The notes under the pieces are model-generated. The model was not told the DNA's origin, made no database searches, and saw only the letters and a list, made by a program, of their open reading frames with translations. From an uncultured Bacteroidales bacterium (lineage in GTDB: Bacteria; Bacteroidota; Bacteroidia; Bacteroidales; UBA932), in NCBI GenBank assembly GCA_900545245.1, contig UQYV01000008.1:28507-92506 (forward strand): a stretch of DNA of 64,000 nucleotides, read 5' to 3'. Positions 16,416 through 25,006 of this stretch are shown here, in pieces; the stretch's first letter is position 1, and each line of letters starts with the position of its first letter. A program made the position numbers and the translations under genes.

Positions 16416-18950
16416 CTACCGCACAACAGCAGGAAGCGCGTCAAGCTCTGCTTTGAGACTCTTGCCCTTGCTGAAGTTGTTGGAGAAATCTCCCTGCACT
16501 CCCGGAACCACTGTCGCGGTGTAGGATGCTGTAGTGACAGGCTTGCTGAAGATAACTCCCTCTTCAGGAGCGTAGAGCTTAATCTGACGTTTTGAAGCGT
16601 CAATCACAGACCTGGCACGACCTTTTGGAGTTTCCACATAGTTAAACTTCATTGTCTTGGACAAATCTGAGACCGCGTGAAGCCTGTCAAGATTTGCCTT
16701 CGCAGCAGGTGATGGTGCAAGACCGTTGTCATCCTTGCTTTCTTCAACAAGAAGAAGGTCGGTGTACCAGAGAAGTTGACCGCGCGGCGATGAATACTCT
16801 TTATCTTCGAAGGCAACCATAGCTATGCCGTCAAAGTAGAATCCTTGCTCCTCATAGCCCGGATTTCCCATTATTGCAATGTAACCCTCGTCAACAAAGC
16901 CGCCAAGAAGAAGACCACTATAATCCGGCGAGAATGGACCCTGTGCCTTATCAGTAATGAAAGGAGAAAGCCAATAGTCTGAATATTGTCCCAACTGCTG
17001 TGCAACTGAATATATCAGTCCATCATAGAAATCCCAAACCATCGTATCATCGAACTTCTCGTCTTTGGTCAGATCGCGCGAGAACATTCCGGAAAAGTCC
17101 ATATACTCGTCAATCAGTCCGTCCTCATCCGGCTCACTGTCCGGAAGCTTACTGTCTGCAATCGTAACCTTGGAGATGTACTCCCTCAATCCGACTTTCT
17201 TATTCTTGTCGACAGCATAGAAATTGTATTTGCCGAAATATCCTTCGGACTTCTCAGGAAGGAGTTCTTCCTTGATGCTGTCAACAGTGAATTCGTCATA
17301 AACCGGAAGTGGGTCGCCTGTAGTGAGCTGGGACTCAGTGACAAATGTCTTTATTTCATAGCCGTTGGTGGCAACAAAAACAAGAGTGTAGTTAGTCCCG
17401 GGAAGAAGACCGGTGACAGGTGCCGCATAGCCACCGTCATTGATTGCTTCGAGAACCTCCGCCTTAACCGGTGCAGAAGCCTTGACTTGGGCAACTGCAG
17501 CCTCAGGGTCGGCAGCATATTTAGCCGTTTGCACGACAGACATCCACGCTTTTTCGAGTTTTTCTCCATAAGCCCAGACTTCCACTGTGTTGTCTGTCTT
17601 GTAGCCCTGTCCCACATATCTTGTTGCAGGACCGATTCCGCAGTTGGCAACAACTGGCTTTGTGTCACCATCTTTAAGGTAGCTGAACTGAACAGCAGTG
17701 TGTCCGACTTCCTCCCAAGAGGCGTTTCTTGCAACGACAACGCAGGTGTAGATGCCTGTCTTCTCAAGTTCAAGCTGAACAGTTGAAGTGACAGTCACAG
17801 AATCCACTTTGGTGTCACGCGCAATTTCTGTAGCCTTGAACGGCACATCGGCAGCGGCAAGAACACCTTCGAAAACCTTGTACTTTGCAGAAGCCACGTC
17901 TGCCCCGATTTCAATTGCAAGAGGCAGCTTGCCGGCAGTTGTCAGACCGGCCTTTGCCTTGAGAGTATAGTCACTGTCTTTGCAACCAGGAAGAACGATA
18001 ACGTTCTTGCCCGATCTATTGCCGGAATACCATTTAGTATCGGCAGTAAAAGTGATGAGTATTCCGTCATCCTTAGGGAATTTGATGACTCCGTTTTTCA
18101 TACTGCCATAAACATTTCCCTTAGGGAAACCGGCCTCAGGACAGAAGGTTGCAATTTCAACATAACCATCGCTACCGAGTGTTGCACCTGTTGTCTGATA
18201 TGGAAGATAAACCTTGTCCGGGTCAGTGGCATCGATGTAGGTGAAAGTCCCCGGAGTACAATTCTCCTCAAACTCTTTTTCAGGATACTGTCCTCCAAAA
18301 AGTTTCGCAAGCATATAAGGGTTGTAGACATCCGGAATACGATAGTAGCCTGGTTTGTCCTCCCGTTCGTAGATTTGAATCTTATCATTGACAGCATATT
18401 TGCCAGGGATTCCGAAAGCTGATGAAAATATGTCATCGGTCCACGAACCATACTCCTCGCCTTTTTCTCCCTTGACAAGATTCCATTTCACTCTTGTTAC
18501 TTCGAAGGCAACTGAAGTCGGTTTGTCTGAATAGATGTGGACATATTCTCTGTCTGTGCACTCAACAGCAACACTGTAGGTTGTACCCATCAGTGCATTA
18601 GGGAATTCTACCTTAAATTTGCTTTCCTCCTGGCCGTCCTCGAAAAAGAGTTCACCAAGAGCGAAGATAGTCTTGACCTCCTCGATGCCCTCCTCGGTTT
18701 CGATGGTAGCTGTGAGTTTGAGAGGAACAGTGATGTCCCCGTCCTTTTTCTGCCTGAAAGCTTTGAAAGTCAAGACAGCCTCATCCGCAGGGTCAAGTTC
18801 GAAAGAAGACTGAGCAGCAGAGAGTGTTTCGAAATAAACACCATAGCTGTCGTTCTCAGGCTCTCCCACCTCTATCTTCTCCCTTACGCAAGAAGAAAAC
18901 AGAAGGGAAAGTGCCGCCACGGCAACAAATATTTTTGTAAACTTCTTCAT
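16416..18950 (-). CDS. Large surface lipoprotein, third gene of SusCD-1 operon
   Basis: 844 aa. Signal MKKFTKIFVAVAALSLLFSSC gives lipobox Cys21. The first domain (YGVYFETLSAAQSSFELDPADEAVL) resembles Calx-beta-like or DUF4929-type N-terminal domains of Bacteroidota SusE/F-position lipoproteins. Later regions look like fibronectin-type folds (LPGTNYTLVFVATNGYEIKTF). No catalytic motif was recognised. Placed 17 bp after susD, it is probably the surface glycan- or peptide-binding component of this transport system. Substrate unknown. Confidence 0.75.
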   Translation of the reverse strand: MKKFTKIFVAVAALSLLFSSCVREKIEVGEPENDSYGVYFETLSAAQSSFELDPADEAVLTFKAFRQKKDGDITVPLKLTATIETEEGIEEVKTIFALGELFFEDGQEESKFKVEFPNALMGTTYSVAVECTDREYVHIYSDKPTSVAFEVTRVKWNLVKGEKGEEYGSWTDDIFSSAFGIPGKYAVNDKIQIYEREDKPGYYRIPDVYNPYMLAKLFGGQYPEKEFEENCTPGTFTYIDATDPDKVYLPYQTTGATLGSDGYVEIATFCPEAGFPKGNVYGSMKNGVIKFPKDDGILITFTADTKWYSGNRSGKNVIVLPGCKDSDYTLKAKAGLTTAGKLPLAIEIGADVASAKYKVFEGVLAAADVPFKATEIARDTKVDSVTVTSTVQLELEKTGIYTCVVVARNASWEEVGHTAVQFSYLKDGDTKPVVANCGIGPATRYVGQGYKTDNTVEVWAYGEKLEKAWMSVVQTAKYAADPEAAVAQVKASAPVKAEVLEAINDGGYAAPVTGLLPGTNYTLVFVATNGYEIKTFVTESQLTTGDPLPVYDEFTVDSIKEELLPEKSEGYFGKYNFYAVDKNKKVGLREYISKVTIADSKLPDSEPDEDGLIDEYMDFSGMFSRDLTKDEKFDDTMVWDFYDGLIYSVAQQLGQYSDYWLSPFITDKAQGPFSPDYSGLLLGGFVDEGYIAIMGNPGYEEQGFYFDGIAMVAFEDKEYSSPRGQLLWYTDLLLVEESKDDNGLAPSPAAKANLDRLHAVSDLSKTMKFNYVETPKGRARSVIDASKRQIKLYAPEEGVIFSKPVTTASYTATVVPGVQGDFSNNFSKGKSLKAELDALPAVVR

Positions 18951-18967
18951 AATTTCTCAATTTTCAA

Positions 18968-20677
18968 TTATTCCAACCATTGTTCAATCTTGTCGGTAGG
19001 ATCAGGATTGTTGAGTTCCTCTGTCACACCGGTATTGCTCTGATATTCGCCACGAGCGATGACAATGTTCCACTGAGGTGAACGTCCCGTGCAATTGAAA
19101 CGATATGCCGGAGCCTGATTTGTTCCTGAATAACCGCGTTCGATGCCTCCGTTAAGACGTTTATAGTCATAGATGAGGATGCCTTCGCCCCAGAACTCGA
19201 TTCGTTTCTGATAGAGCAGATCGTCAACAAGGAAGTTTTCCAGACTGTTTGCTCCGCATTTGAATTCAGGATCACGGTATTTCTGAACGAATTCCTCAAG
19301 CTTTTGCTTGCCCTGCGAAAGTCCTTCAACCTGGGCTGTGGCCTCAGCGAGAATAAAATACATCTCTTCAATTCTCATAAGACAATGGTCCGCACAGTTG
19401 CCGACGTTATAGTCGCTCACGTTTCCTTGAGCCGGACGGAACTTGATGCTTTCATAGGCCTTTGCCGGAGGATTCTCCGAAGTTCCATAGATGAAACCCT
19501 TTCTTCCGCTTGCTCCTCCGGAGAATTTATAGACATCTGCAAACTCCTCCGCTTCCGGGTCTGCAATGAATTCAGGCGAGAGCCAGCTGGCTTTTCTCCA
19601 GTCGCTGTCATTGATGCTTTCGTAGAATTTGCGATCTGCACCAATCTGAGCAGGCGCAGCATATCCCCACGCAGCCTCGTTTGAGAGATGGGCTGTAAAA
19701 GTCACGATATTGCCTTGATTCTCAGATGCGAGTGTCTGCCCCCAAATCCAAGCGCTGTTTGAAGCGCCGTTATTGAAACCATTGGTAGGGTCCTGCCACT
19801 GGTCCTTTGTCAAAGGAGTACGTCCGCCTTCTGTGATTGCAAGATTGGCATATTTGATGGCCTGTTGGAAATCCTCCTTAGGAGTTTCGCTCCAGTAGCC
19901 CATCTCGATGTATGCTCTTGCCTTCAAACCATAGACGAGCGTGAGTGAAGGAACAGTGTAGGAAAATGTCTGGCCTTTGAGGTACTCCTCGGCATCGCTG
20001 AGGTCCTTGAGGATGAACTCATACATTTCCTTTCTCGTTGCACGCGGGTTGTTGCGTGCAGCCGCCTCGTCGGTCTTATCTGTGATGATTGGAACTGTAA
20101 GATCCTTAATTGCATCAGGGATGGTATAACCCTTACCCAAGGCATAAGGGTCTGTCACCTCTTTAGGAGAATAGAGTCTCGCAAGGTCAAGGTAGAAAGC
20201 AGCCCTGTAGGCGAGAGCCTGACCGAGGTATGCCTTTTGGGCGCTGCTTGCAGAAGAAGGGTCAACCACAACAATGAGGTCGTTTGCAATCTTAATCCAT
20301 TTGTAGTACAAGTCCCAATAATAAGCAGTCACAGCATATCTCGCATCCTGACCAGAATTCATCGCAGACTGATAGAACCTGTTATAGAGCGGTTCATCAC
20401 CCATTGTTGCGAGGTCGTTGAGCATATACTCTGTAAACAGATGGATTGCCGGCATTCCAAAGTCAGTATGCCATTCATACGTGGTATAATATCCTGACCA
20501 ACCCGAAGTCATCATCGCAGCAGGGAGACCACGAAGGATTCCTTCAAGCGCGAATGTCGACTGCGCGACCTGCTTCTTCGTCTGAGTCGCTCCCTCCGGC
20601 AGAGTCTCTTTGATACAGCCGGCAGTTACGGAGCAGAGCGCTATGATTCCGATTGTTTTAAAAAATATCTTTTTCAT
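18968..20677 (-). CDS. SusD/RagB-type outer-membrane lipoprotein (system 1)
   Basis: 569 aa. Lipoprotein signal MKKIFFKTIGIIALCSVTAGC. TPR-rich alpha-helical SusD fold features are visible: YRAAFYLDLARLYSPKEV, DLSDAEEYLKGQ, LKARAYIEMGYW, a C-terminal MRIEEMYFILAEATAQ and LEEFVQKYRDPEF. It forms the lid over its partner SusC barrel and delivers the ligand to it. It starts 15 bp after susC and precedes a large lipoprotein gene. Ligand not inferable; no CAZyme is encoded in the operon. Confidence 0.92.
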   Translation of the reverse strand: MKKIFFKTIGIIALCSVTAGCIKETLPEGATQTKKQVAQSTFALEGILRGLPAAMMTSGWSGYYTTYEWHTDFGMPAIHLFTEYMLNDLATMGDEPLYNRFYQSAMNSGQDARYAVTAYYWDLYYKWIKIANDLIVVVDPSSASSAQKAYLGQALAYRAAFYLDLARLYSPKEVTDPYALGKGYTIPDAIKDLTVPIITDKTDEAAARNNPRATRKEMYEFILKDLSDAEEYLKGQTFSYTVPSLTLVYGLKARAYIEMGYWSETPKEDFQQAIKYANLAITEGGRTPLTKDQWQDPTNGFNNGASNSAWIWGQTLASENQGNIVTFTAHLSNEAAWGYAAPAQIGADRKFYESINDSDWRKASWLSPEFIADPEAEEFADVYKFSGGASGRKGFIYGTSENPPAKAYESIKFRPAQGNVSDYNVGNCADHCLMRIEEMYFILAEATAQVEGLSQGKQKLEEFVQKYRDPEFKCGANSLENFLVDDLLYQKRIEFWGEGILIYDYKRLNGGIERGYSGTNQAPAYRFNCTGRSPQWNIVIARGEYQSNTGVTEELNNPDPTDKIEQWLE

Positions 20678-20692
20678 ATTGTCGCCTCCTAA

Positions 20693-23600
20693 TTAAAATG
20701 TGATGTTGATACCTCCGGAAACCGTGCGAATCGTTGAATTCGTCGTGTAACTTGTCTCACCATTGAAACTGTAACGAGGGTCAAATCCCTGTCTTGCTGA
20801 AACATAGAAGATGTTGTCAGCCGCCACATAAAGGCGCAGTTTGCTAATCTTGATCTTCCTGGTGAGTGCCTCCGGGAAAGTGTAGCCAATCTGGGCATTC
20901 TGGAAGTTCAGATAGCTTGCATCGGTGAGGAACCTGTCAGAAGTCGAGTTGAAGTTCTTGTCGAGGTATTGGAAACGAGGGATGTCTGAGTTCTTATTCT
21001 CCGGGGTCCAAGCATTGAGAACGTCCTTGTGGATGTTTTCTCCGATTTTTGTGCCTGGAGCATTAAGCGAAGCAGCATATCCCGAGTCATAGTACTTGCC
21101 GCCAATCTGATAGGTAAACTGGACAGAAAGGTCCACTCCGTAGAATGAAAGAGAAGTTCCGAAACCTCCATAAAGTTTTGGAGTAGGATCACCTGCGAGA
21201 TAGTCGGTTGCTTTTGAGTAATCCTTTGTCGTGGTTTGAGTTACGACTCCGTCCTTATCTTTTACATCCATATACCACATCGGTTCACCGGTCTCGTGGT
21301 CAATTCCCGCATATTTCGGCATCTTACGGGTGTAGAGAGGAAGTCCCTCGCCATAGAAATAGGTGCCGCTTGCATAACCCTGATATCCTTCCATCGTGAC
21401 AGTTTTTCTTTCATCCGGAAGACGGAGAATCTTGTTGGTGTAGTGGGTGGCATTGAGGTTAGCCGACCAAACGACATTCTTGCTGCGGATGATGTCACCG
21501 TCGAGTGAGAACTCGATACCGCGGTTTCTCATATCGCCGATGTTAGCGTAGTAGCCGTCATATCCGAGGGAAGTCGGAACGGTGAAGAAGAAGAGCATAT
21601 CGGAAGTCTTCCTGTAGAAGAACTCTACGCTACCGTTGAGTCTGCGCTTGAAGAACTCGAAGTCCACACCCGCATTGATGTTGGTGTTTGTCTCCCAAGT
21701 TATGTTCTCATTGCCCTTGCTTACGAAAGTTACACCGACCTCATCGTTTGAATTTGTGACTTCGTAGGTGTCGGTGTAGAGGTAGTTACTGATATTGTCA
21801 TTACCTTGCGAACCGATGGAAGCCTTCACTTTGAGCATATCCACCCAAGAGGCATTGAACCAAGACTCGTGATTGATGAGCCAGCCTGCTCCGAGTGACC
21901 AGAAGTTACCCCAACGATGGTCAGGATGGAATCTCGAAGATGCGTCGCGACGATAGGAAGCACTTGCATAAACCCTGTTCGCAAAGTCATACTGCACTCT
22001 TCCGAAGAATCCTTCGTTGTTGTACCAAGAGTGCGAAGACGCAGCTTTCTTTGCATCAACAACAGCACCATTGAGTTCAAGGTTAGTGGTTGAGAAGAGC
22101 TTGGTCTTCGATGCAGAGAGAGAATATGAGTGCTGGCGGTAGTACTCGTGTCCGAGGAGGACATCGACCGTGTGAACTCCGGCGAATGTGCGGTTCCAAT
22201 TGAGGAGCTGCTGGAAGTTGAAATACAATGACCTTCCGTGTCCCACCGAGATGTTACCGCCATTGGTCACGAACTGACCATAATATGGGTTGGACATACT
22301 CCTCGACCTCGTCTCATCAAGACCGAGACCACCATTGAGAGTGAAGGTGAAGTCGCGGAGGAATTTGAATTCTGCGTATCCGGTGCCGTTAACAGCGTTT
22401 CCTTCACTTACGTCAAGATCCAAAAGATTGGTACAGAGCGCGTTTGAATTTGTTGCATTCGGACGTGTCAAACCTGCGTTCTGGCCGTTACCGAAGTCAT
22501 ATCTCTTGTAGCCTTGTGCATCATAAAGAATATTGCCATTTCCGTCCCTGATGAAAAGAGGATAGATAGGTGCCATTCCGATTGCCATTGCGAAAACGGA
22601 ACCCGTGGAACCTGCAGACTCATCCGGGCTGGCATTCTTCCAATTATATTTTGCATAACTTGCGTTACCTCCGACTTTCAACCAAGATTTTGCCTGATAG
22701 TCAGCACGAAGTTTTGCAGTGTAACGCTTCATACTCTGGCCTTCTACAATACCCTTATTGTCAAGAACACCGAGAGACGCATAGAAAGATGCCCTTTCAG
22801 TGCTGCCGGAAACGCTGGCATTGTACTCCTGACGAAGAGAAGGTGTGTAAACATTGTCAAGCCAGTTGTCAGGCTGGACAAGATATTCCTTGTCTTTGTA
22901 AGTAATCTTGCGTCCGAGTGTCGCCGCAGGATTCAATTTGCCGTTGCTTCCGATAAGAAGCTGTCCCTCTGGAACAGTATATACATTGTAGGCAAGACCA
23001 CCATTTTTTGAACTGCCGGCAACATTTGTGGCAGCTCTCAAATGGGCGTCACTCTCCGAGAAACCTTTAGACATATAGTAGCTCTTGAGAGCCGCGTAGT
23101 GCGTCTCGTAGTACTGCCCAGGGTCGGTGATGTAGTCGTAGGTCTTGAGAGCCTTTGTGTTGACACCCCATTTTGCGTCGATATTGACTACCGCCTCGCC
23201 TCGCTTTGCCTTTTTGGTGGTAATCATAATGACACCATTGGCTCCACGTGCTCCATAGAGGGCGTTTGACGCAGCATCCTTGAGGACGGTCATTGACTCG
23301 ATGTCCGCAGGGTTGATGTTATTGATGTCGCCAGGATATGGAACTCCATCCACCACATAAAGAGGAGATTTACCTGCGGTGATGGAACTTGTTCCACGGA
23401 TACGTATGGATGGTGACGAGCCGAGAGCTCCTGAAGAAGTGGTCATCTGCACACCTGCAACGACTCCTTCGAGCGCTCTTGTCGCGTTAGAGGACTGCAC
23501 CTTGGCGATGTCAGATGACTTCACGACTGTTGCGGAACCTGTGAAGGACTCTTTTGTCGCAGTACCGAACGCGATGACAATTGTCTCTTCGAGTGCGGTG

Positions 23601-23896
23601 GCGTCAACCGGAAGTTCAACATTGACAACTTTCAAACCGGCGGTAGCAGCCTCTACCTGCTTGTAGCCGACCGAAACGAAAACGAGCACATCATCATCTG
23701 ACTTCACGCGGATGCTGTAATTTCCCTCAGCATCGGCCGATGTGCCAATCATTGTGCCTTTGACCTGAACTGATGCGAAAGGGATGCCTGTGCCTGAAGA
23801 GGCGTCGGTAATCTTACCGGAAATCTCCCTGTTCTGCGCGAGGGCAAGTCCGGCGGACATCATGATGGCCACGAAAAAAAGAAGGATTTTTTTCAT
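20693..23896 (-). CDS. SusC/RagA-type TonB-dependent transporter (system 1, phase-variable)
   Basis: 1067 aa from the ATG at 23896 (MKKILLFFVAIMMSAGLALAQ signal peptide); the in-frame extension to 23977 runs through the shared repeat and is not credible. Domains in order: carboxypeptidase-D-like repeat (REISGKITDASSGTGIPFASV), a SusC motif region (ALEETIVIAFGTATKESFTGS), plug domain (YVVDGVPYPGDINNINPADIESMTVLKDAASNALYGARGANG, described here by its key D-G-V-P and G-A-R-G-A-N-G positions) and a 22-strand barrel ending SGGINITF. Imports a SusD-captured ligand using TonB energy. Its leader contains one arm of the inverted repeat that pairs with the leader of the divergent susC at 24995. Confidence 0.95.
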   Translation of the reverse strand: MKKILLFFVAIMMSAGLALAQNREISGKITDASSGTGIPFASVQVKGTMIGTSADAEGNYSIRVKSDDDVLVFVSVGYKQVEAATAGLKVVNVELPVDATALEETIVIAFGTATKESFTGSATVVKSSDIAKVQSSNATRALEGVVAGVQMTTSSGALGSSPSIRIRGTSSITAGKSPLYVVDGVPYPGDINNINPADIESMTVLKDAASNALYGARGANGVIMITTKKAKRGEAVVNIDAKWGVNTKALKTYDYITDPGQYYETHYAALKSYYMSKGFSESDAHLRAATNVAGSSKNGGLAYNVYTVPEGQLLIGSNGKLNPAATLGRKITYKDKEYLVQPDNWLDNVYTPSLRQEYNASVSGSTERASFYASLGVLDNKGIVEGQSMKRYTAKLRADYQAKSWLKVGGNASYAKYNWKNASPDESAGSTGSVFAMAIGMAPIYPLFIRDGNGNILYDAQGYKRYDFGNGQNAGLTRPNATNSNALCTNLLDLDVSEGNAVNGTGYAEFKFLRDFTFTLNGGLGLDETRSRSMSNPYYGQFVTNGGNISVGHGRSLYFNFQQLLNWNRTFAGVHTVDVLLGHEYYRQHSYSLSASKTKLFSTTNLELNGAVVDAKKAASSHSWYNNEGFFGRVQYDFANRVYASASYRRDASSRFHPDHRWGNFWSLGAGWLINHESWFNASWVDMLKVKASIGSQGNDNISNYLYTDTYEVTNSNDEVGVTFVSKGNENITWETNTNINAGVDFEFFKRRLNGSVEFFYRKTSDMLFFFTVPTSLGYDGYYANIGDMRNRGIEFSLDGDIIRSKNVVWSANLNATHYTNKILRLPDERKTVTMEGYQGYASGTYFYGEGLPLYTRKMPKYAGIDHETGEPMWYMDVKDKDGVVTQTTTKDYSKATDYLAGDPTPKLYGGFGTSLSFYGVDLSVQFTYQIGGKYYDSGYAASLNAPGTKIGENIHKDVLNAWTPENKNSDIPRFQYLDKNFNSTSDRFLTDASYLNFQNAQIGYTFPEALTRKIKISKLRLYVAADNIFYVSARQGFDPRYSFNGETSYTTNSTIRTVSGGINITF

Positions 23897-24020
23897 AAGC
23901 AAAAATTTAATTAAACATATAATACCTTTGATGCGATTTTCACATTCACTACTGCTCCGCACCTCGTCCGAAAGCATCGAGTCCGTGCACCAAAAAACGG
24001 GCGTTTTAATGTGCGTGCGA
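23885..24020 (-). repeat. Left arm of long inverted repeat at susC-1 leader
   Basis: Read on the minus strand this arm matches plus-strand 24867-25006. The inner block (23977-24020) is 44 bp with two mismatches. A 25-bp middle block differs. The outer block (23885-23953) is 69 bp with one indel and includes the start codon and first codons of susC. The inner block contains the putative crossover site. Confidence 0.9.
23987..24014. other. Putative serine-invertase crossover site, left
   Basis: 28-bp imperfect dyad: GCACATTAAAACG on the minus strand, a central CC, then CGTTTTTTGGTGC. Half-sites are 13 bp with identical outer GCAC and inner AAAACG. This architecture (2-bp core between half-sites) is that of small serine recombinase sites. 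Inverted copy at 24873-24900. Confidence 0.65.
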
Positions 24021-24024
24021 ATTG

Positions 24025-24056
24025 CAAAGTTTATGATTAATTTTCATAAATCCAAA
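24025..24056 (-). promoter_or_regulatory. Left-facing promoter inside the invertible segment (toward susC-1)
   Basis: On the minus strand: TTTG (24053-24056), 20-bp spacer, AAACTTTG (24025-24032; one mismatch to TAnnTTTG). TSS expected near 24020, giving a leader of about 125 nt before the susC ATG at 23896. Confidence 0.65.
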
Positions 24057-24130
24057 TCTTTTTAAGCTGTATGATAGGCTTTTAACGAAGCTAATGGGTG
24101 CATCTGAAATAAAATCAATTTATATTTGTT

Positions 24131-24164
24131 ACAAAATGCTATCAGAATGTTATGATCTGATAGC
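24131..24164 (-). terminator. Terminator of the invertase gene
   Basis: GCTATCAGA (24138-24146) and TCTGATAGC (24156-24164), a perfect 9-bp stem. On the minus strand it is followed by ATTTTGT. It lies 44 bp after the invertase stop and separates that gene from the left-facing promoter. Confidence 0.6.
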
Positions 24165-24207
24165 GTTTGGGCTTCAAGAACGAGAATTAAAAATTTTTGA
24201 AAAACGT

Positions 24208-24816
24208 TCATTTCTCTTCAAAATAGTGCATCCGACGGCAGCGGGCGAGAGTGTTGCGGTGGACTTTGTAGAGTTTCGCGACTGAGGATAGTGTTGCACC
24301 GGAGGCAAGCAGAGCCTCAATATCACCGGATTCGCTGCATATTCTCTGAACTTTCTCCGAGCACCCTTTCGGGCGGCCGAGGTTCACGCCGGCGGTCTTT
24401 TTCGCTGCAAGGGCCTCGCGGGTCCGTTGTGAGATGAGGTTTCTTTCAATCTCGGCAGCAAGGGCGAACGCGAATGCTATAATTCTGGAGTTTATATTGT
24501 CGGCAAGGTCAAAGTTGTCCTTTATAGTGTGGATGCGCAGCCGTCTCTGCGAGCAGACGTTGAGGATTGACATAATCATGAGCATATTCCTTCCGAGACG
24601 GGATATTTCCGAACAGACGAGAAGGTCGCCGGACTTCATTTTCCGTATGGCCTTTCCGAGCATTCGCCTTTCCCACGAAATGGTCCCCGACACGGATTCT
24701 GTCACCCACCTGTCAATGGACAGTGAACGTTCCTCACACCATTTTCTGATTTCATACTCCTGACTCTCTAAAGGTTGCACTTGCGTACTGACCCTAATAT
24801 ATGCAATGACTGACAT
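24208..24816 (-). CDS. Serine site-specific DNA invertase (Mpi/Hin-like)
   Basis: 202 aa from the ATG at 24816; the open frame extends to 25065 only by reading through the inverted repeat. The resolvase domain begins MSVIAYIRVSTQ with catalytic Ser10. SEISRLGRNMLMI and a conserved IAFAFALAAEIERNLISQRTREAL segment (E helix) follow, then GRPKGCSEKV leading to a C-terminal helix-turn-helix (GATLSSVAKLYKVHRNTLAR). The size and layout match Bacteroides DNA invertases such as Mpi that flip promoters of surface loci. It is the only gene between two divergent susC operons and lies within the inverted repeats, so it most likely catalyses inversion of its own segment. Confidence 0.93.
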   Translation of the reverse strand: MSVIAYIRVSTQVQPLESQEYEIRKWCEERSLSIDRWVTESVSGTISWERRMLGKAIRKMKSGDLLVCSEISRLGRNMLMIMSILNVCSQRRLRIHTIKDNFDLADNINSRIIAFAFALAAEIERNLISQRTREALAAKKTAGVNLGRPKGCSEKVQRICSESGDIEALLASGATLSSVAKLYKVHRNTLARCRRMHYFEEK

Positions 24817-24845
24817 GGTTATTTTAACTTGTAATGTATTGAAGA

Positions 24846-24853
24846 TACGTTTG
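24846..24853 (+). promoter_or_regulatory. Right-facing -7 box inside the invertible segment (toward susC-2)
   Basis: TACGTTTG is a perfect TAnnTTTG. At 20 bp upstream there is only TTTT (24822-24825) as -33. Strength relative to the left-facing promoter cannot be judged by eye. Confidence 0.45.
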
Positions 24854-24866
24854 TTATAGGACGATT

Positions 24867-25006
24867 TCGCACGCACATTAAAACGCCCGTTTTTTAGTGC
24901 ACGGAGTCGAACATTAGTGCGGAAAGGAAGCGAAATAGTAGTGAATGTGAAAAATCGCATCAAAGGTATTATATGTTTAATTAAATTTTTGCTTATGAAA
25001 AAAATC
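24867..25006 (+). repeat. Right arm of long inverted repeat at susC-2 leader
   Basis: Inner block 24867-24910 and outer block 24937-25006 match the reverse complement of 23885-24020. The middle 25 bp is unrelated in sequence but equal in length. The outer block runs through the susC-2 start codon (24995). Confidence 0.9.
24873..24900. other. Putative serine-invertase crossover site, right
   Basis: GCACATTAAAACG, a central CC at 24886-24887, then CGTTTTTTAGTGC. Inverted relative to the site at 23987-24014 and one base different. Confidence 0.65.

Larger units (their letters stand above)
24001..24887. mobile_element. Predicted invertible DNA segment, about 0.89 kb
   Basis: The segment is bounded by the centres of the two inverted 28-bp dyads. 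It carries a left-facing promoter, the invertase terminator, the invertase gene and a right-facing -7 box. Inversion would exchange which promoter-like sequence faces susC-1 and which faces susC-2 without altering either coding region. Confidence 0.75.

Noticed and set aside
23897..23977. N-terminal extension of susC-1 (and likewise 24917-24994 for susC-2)
   Set aside because: The extension is encoded by the inverted repeat and precedes a clear signal peptide beginning at an internal Met; the similar peptides arise from shared leader DNA.
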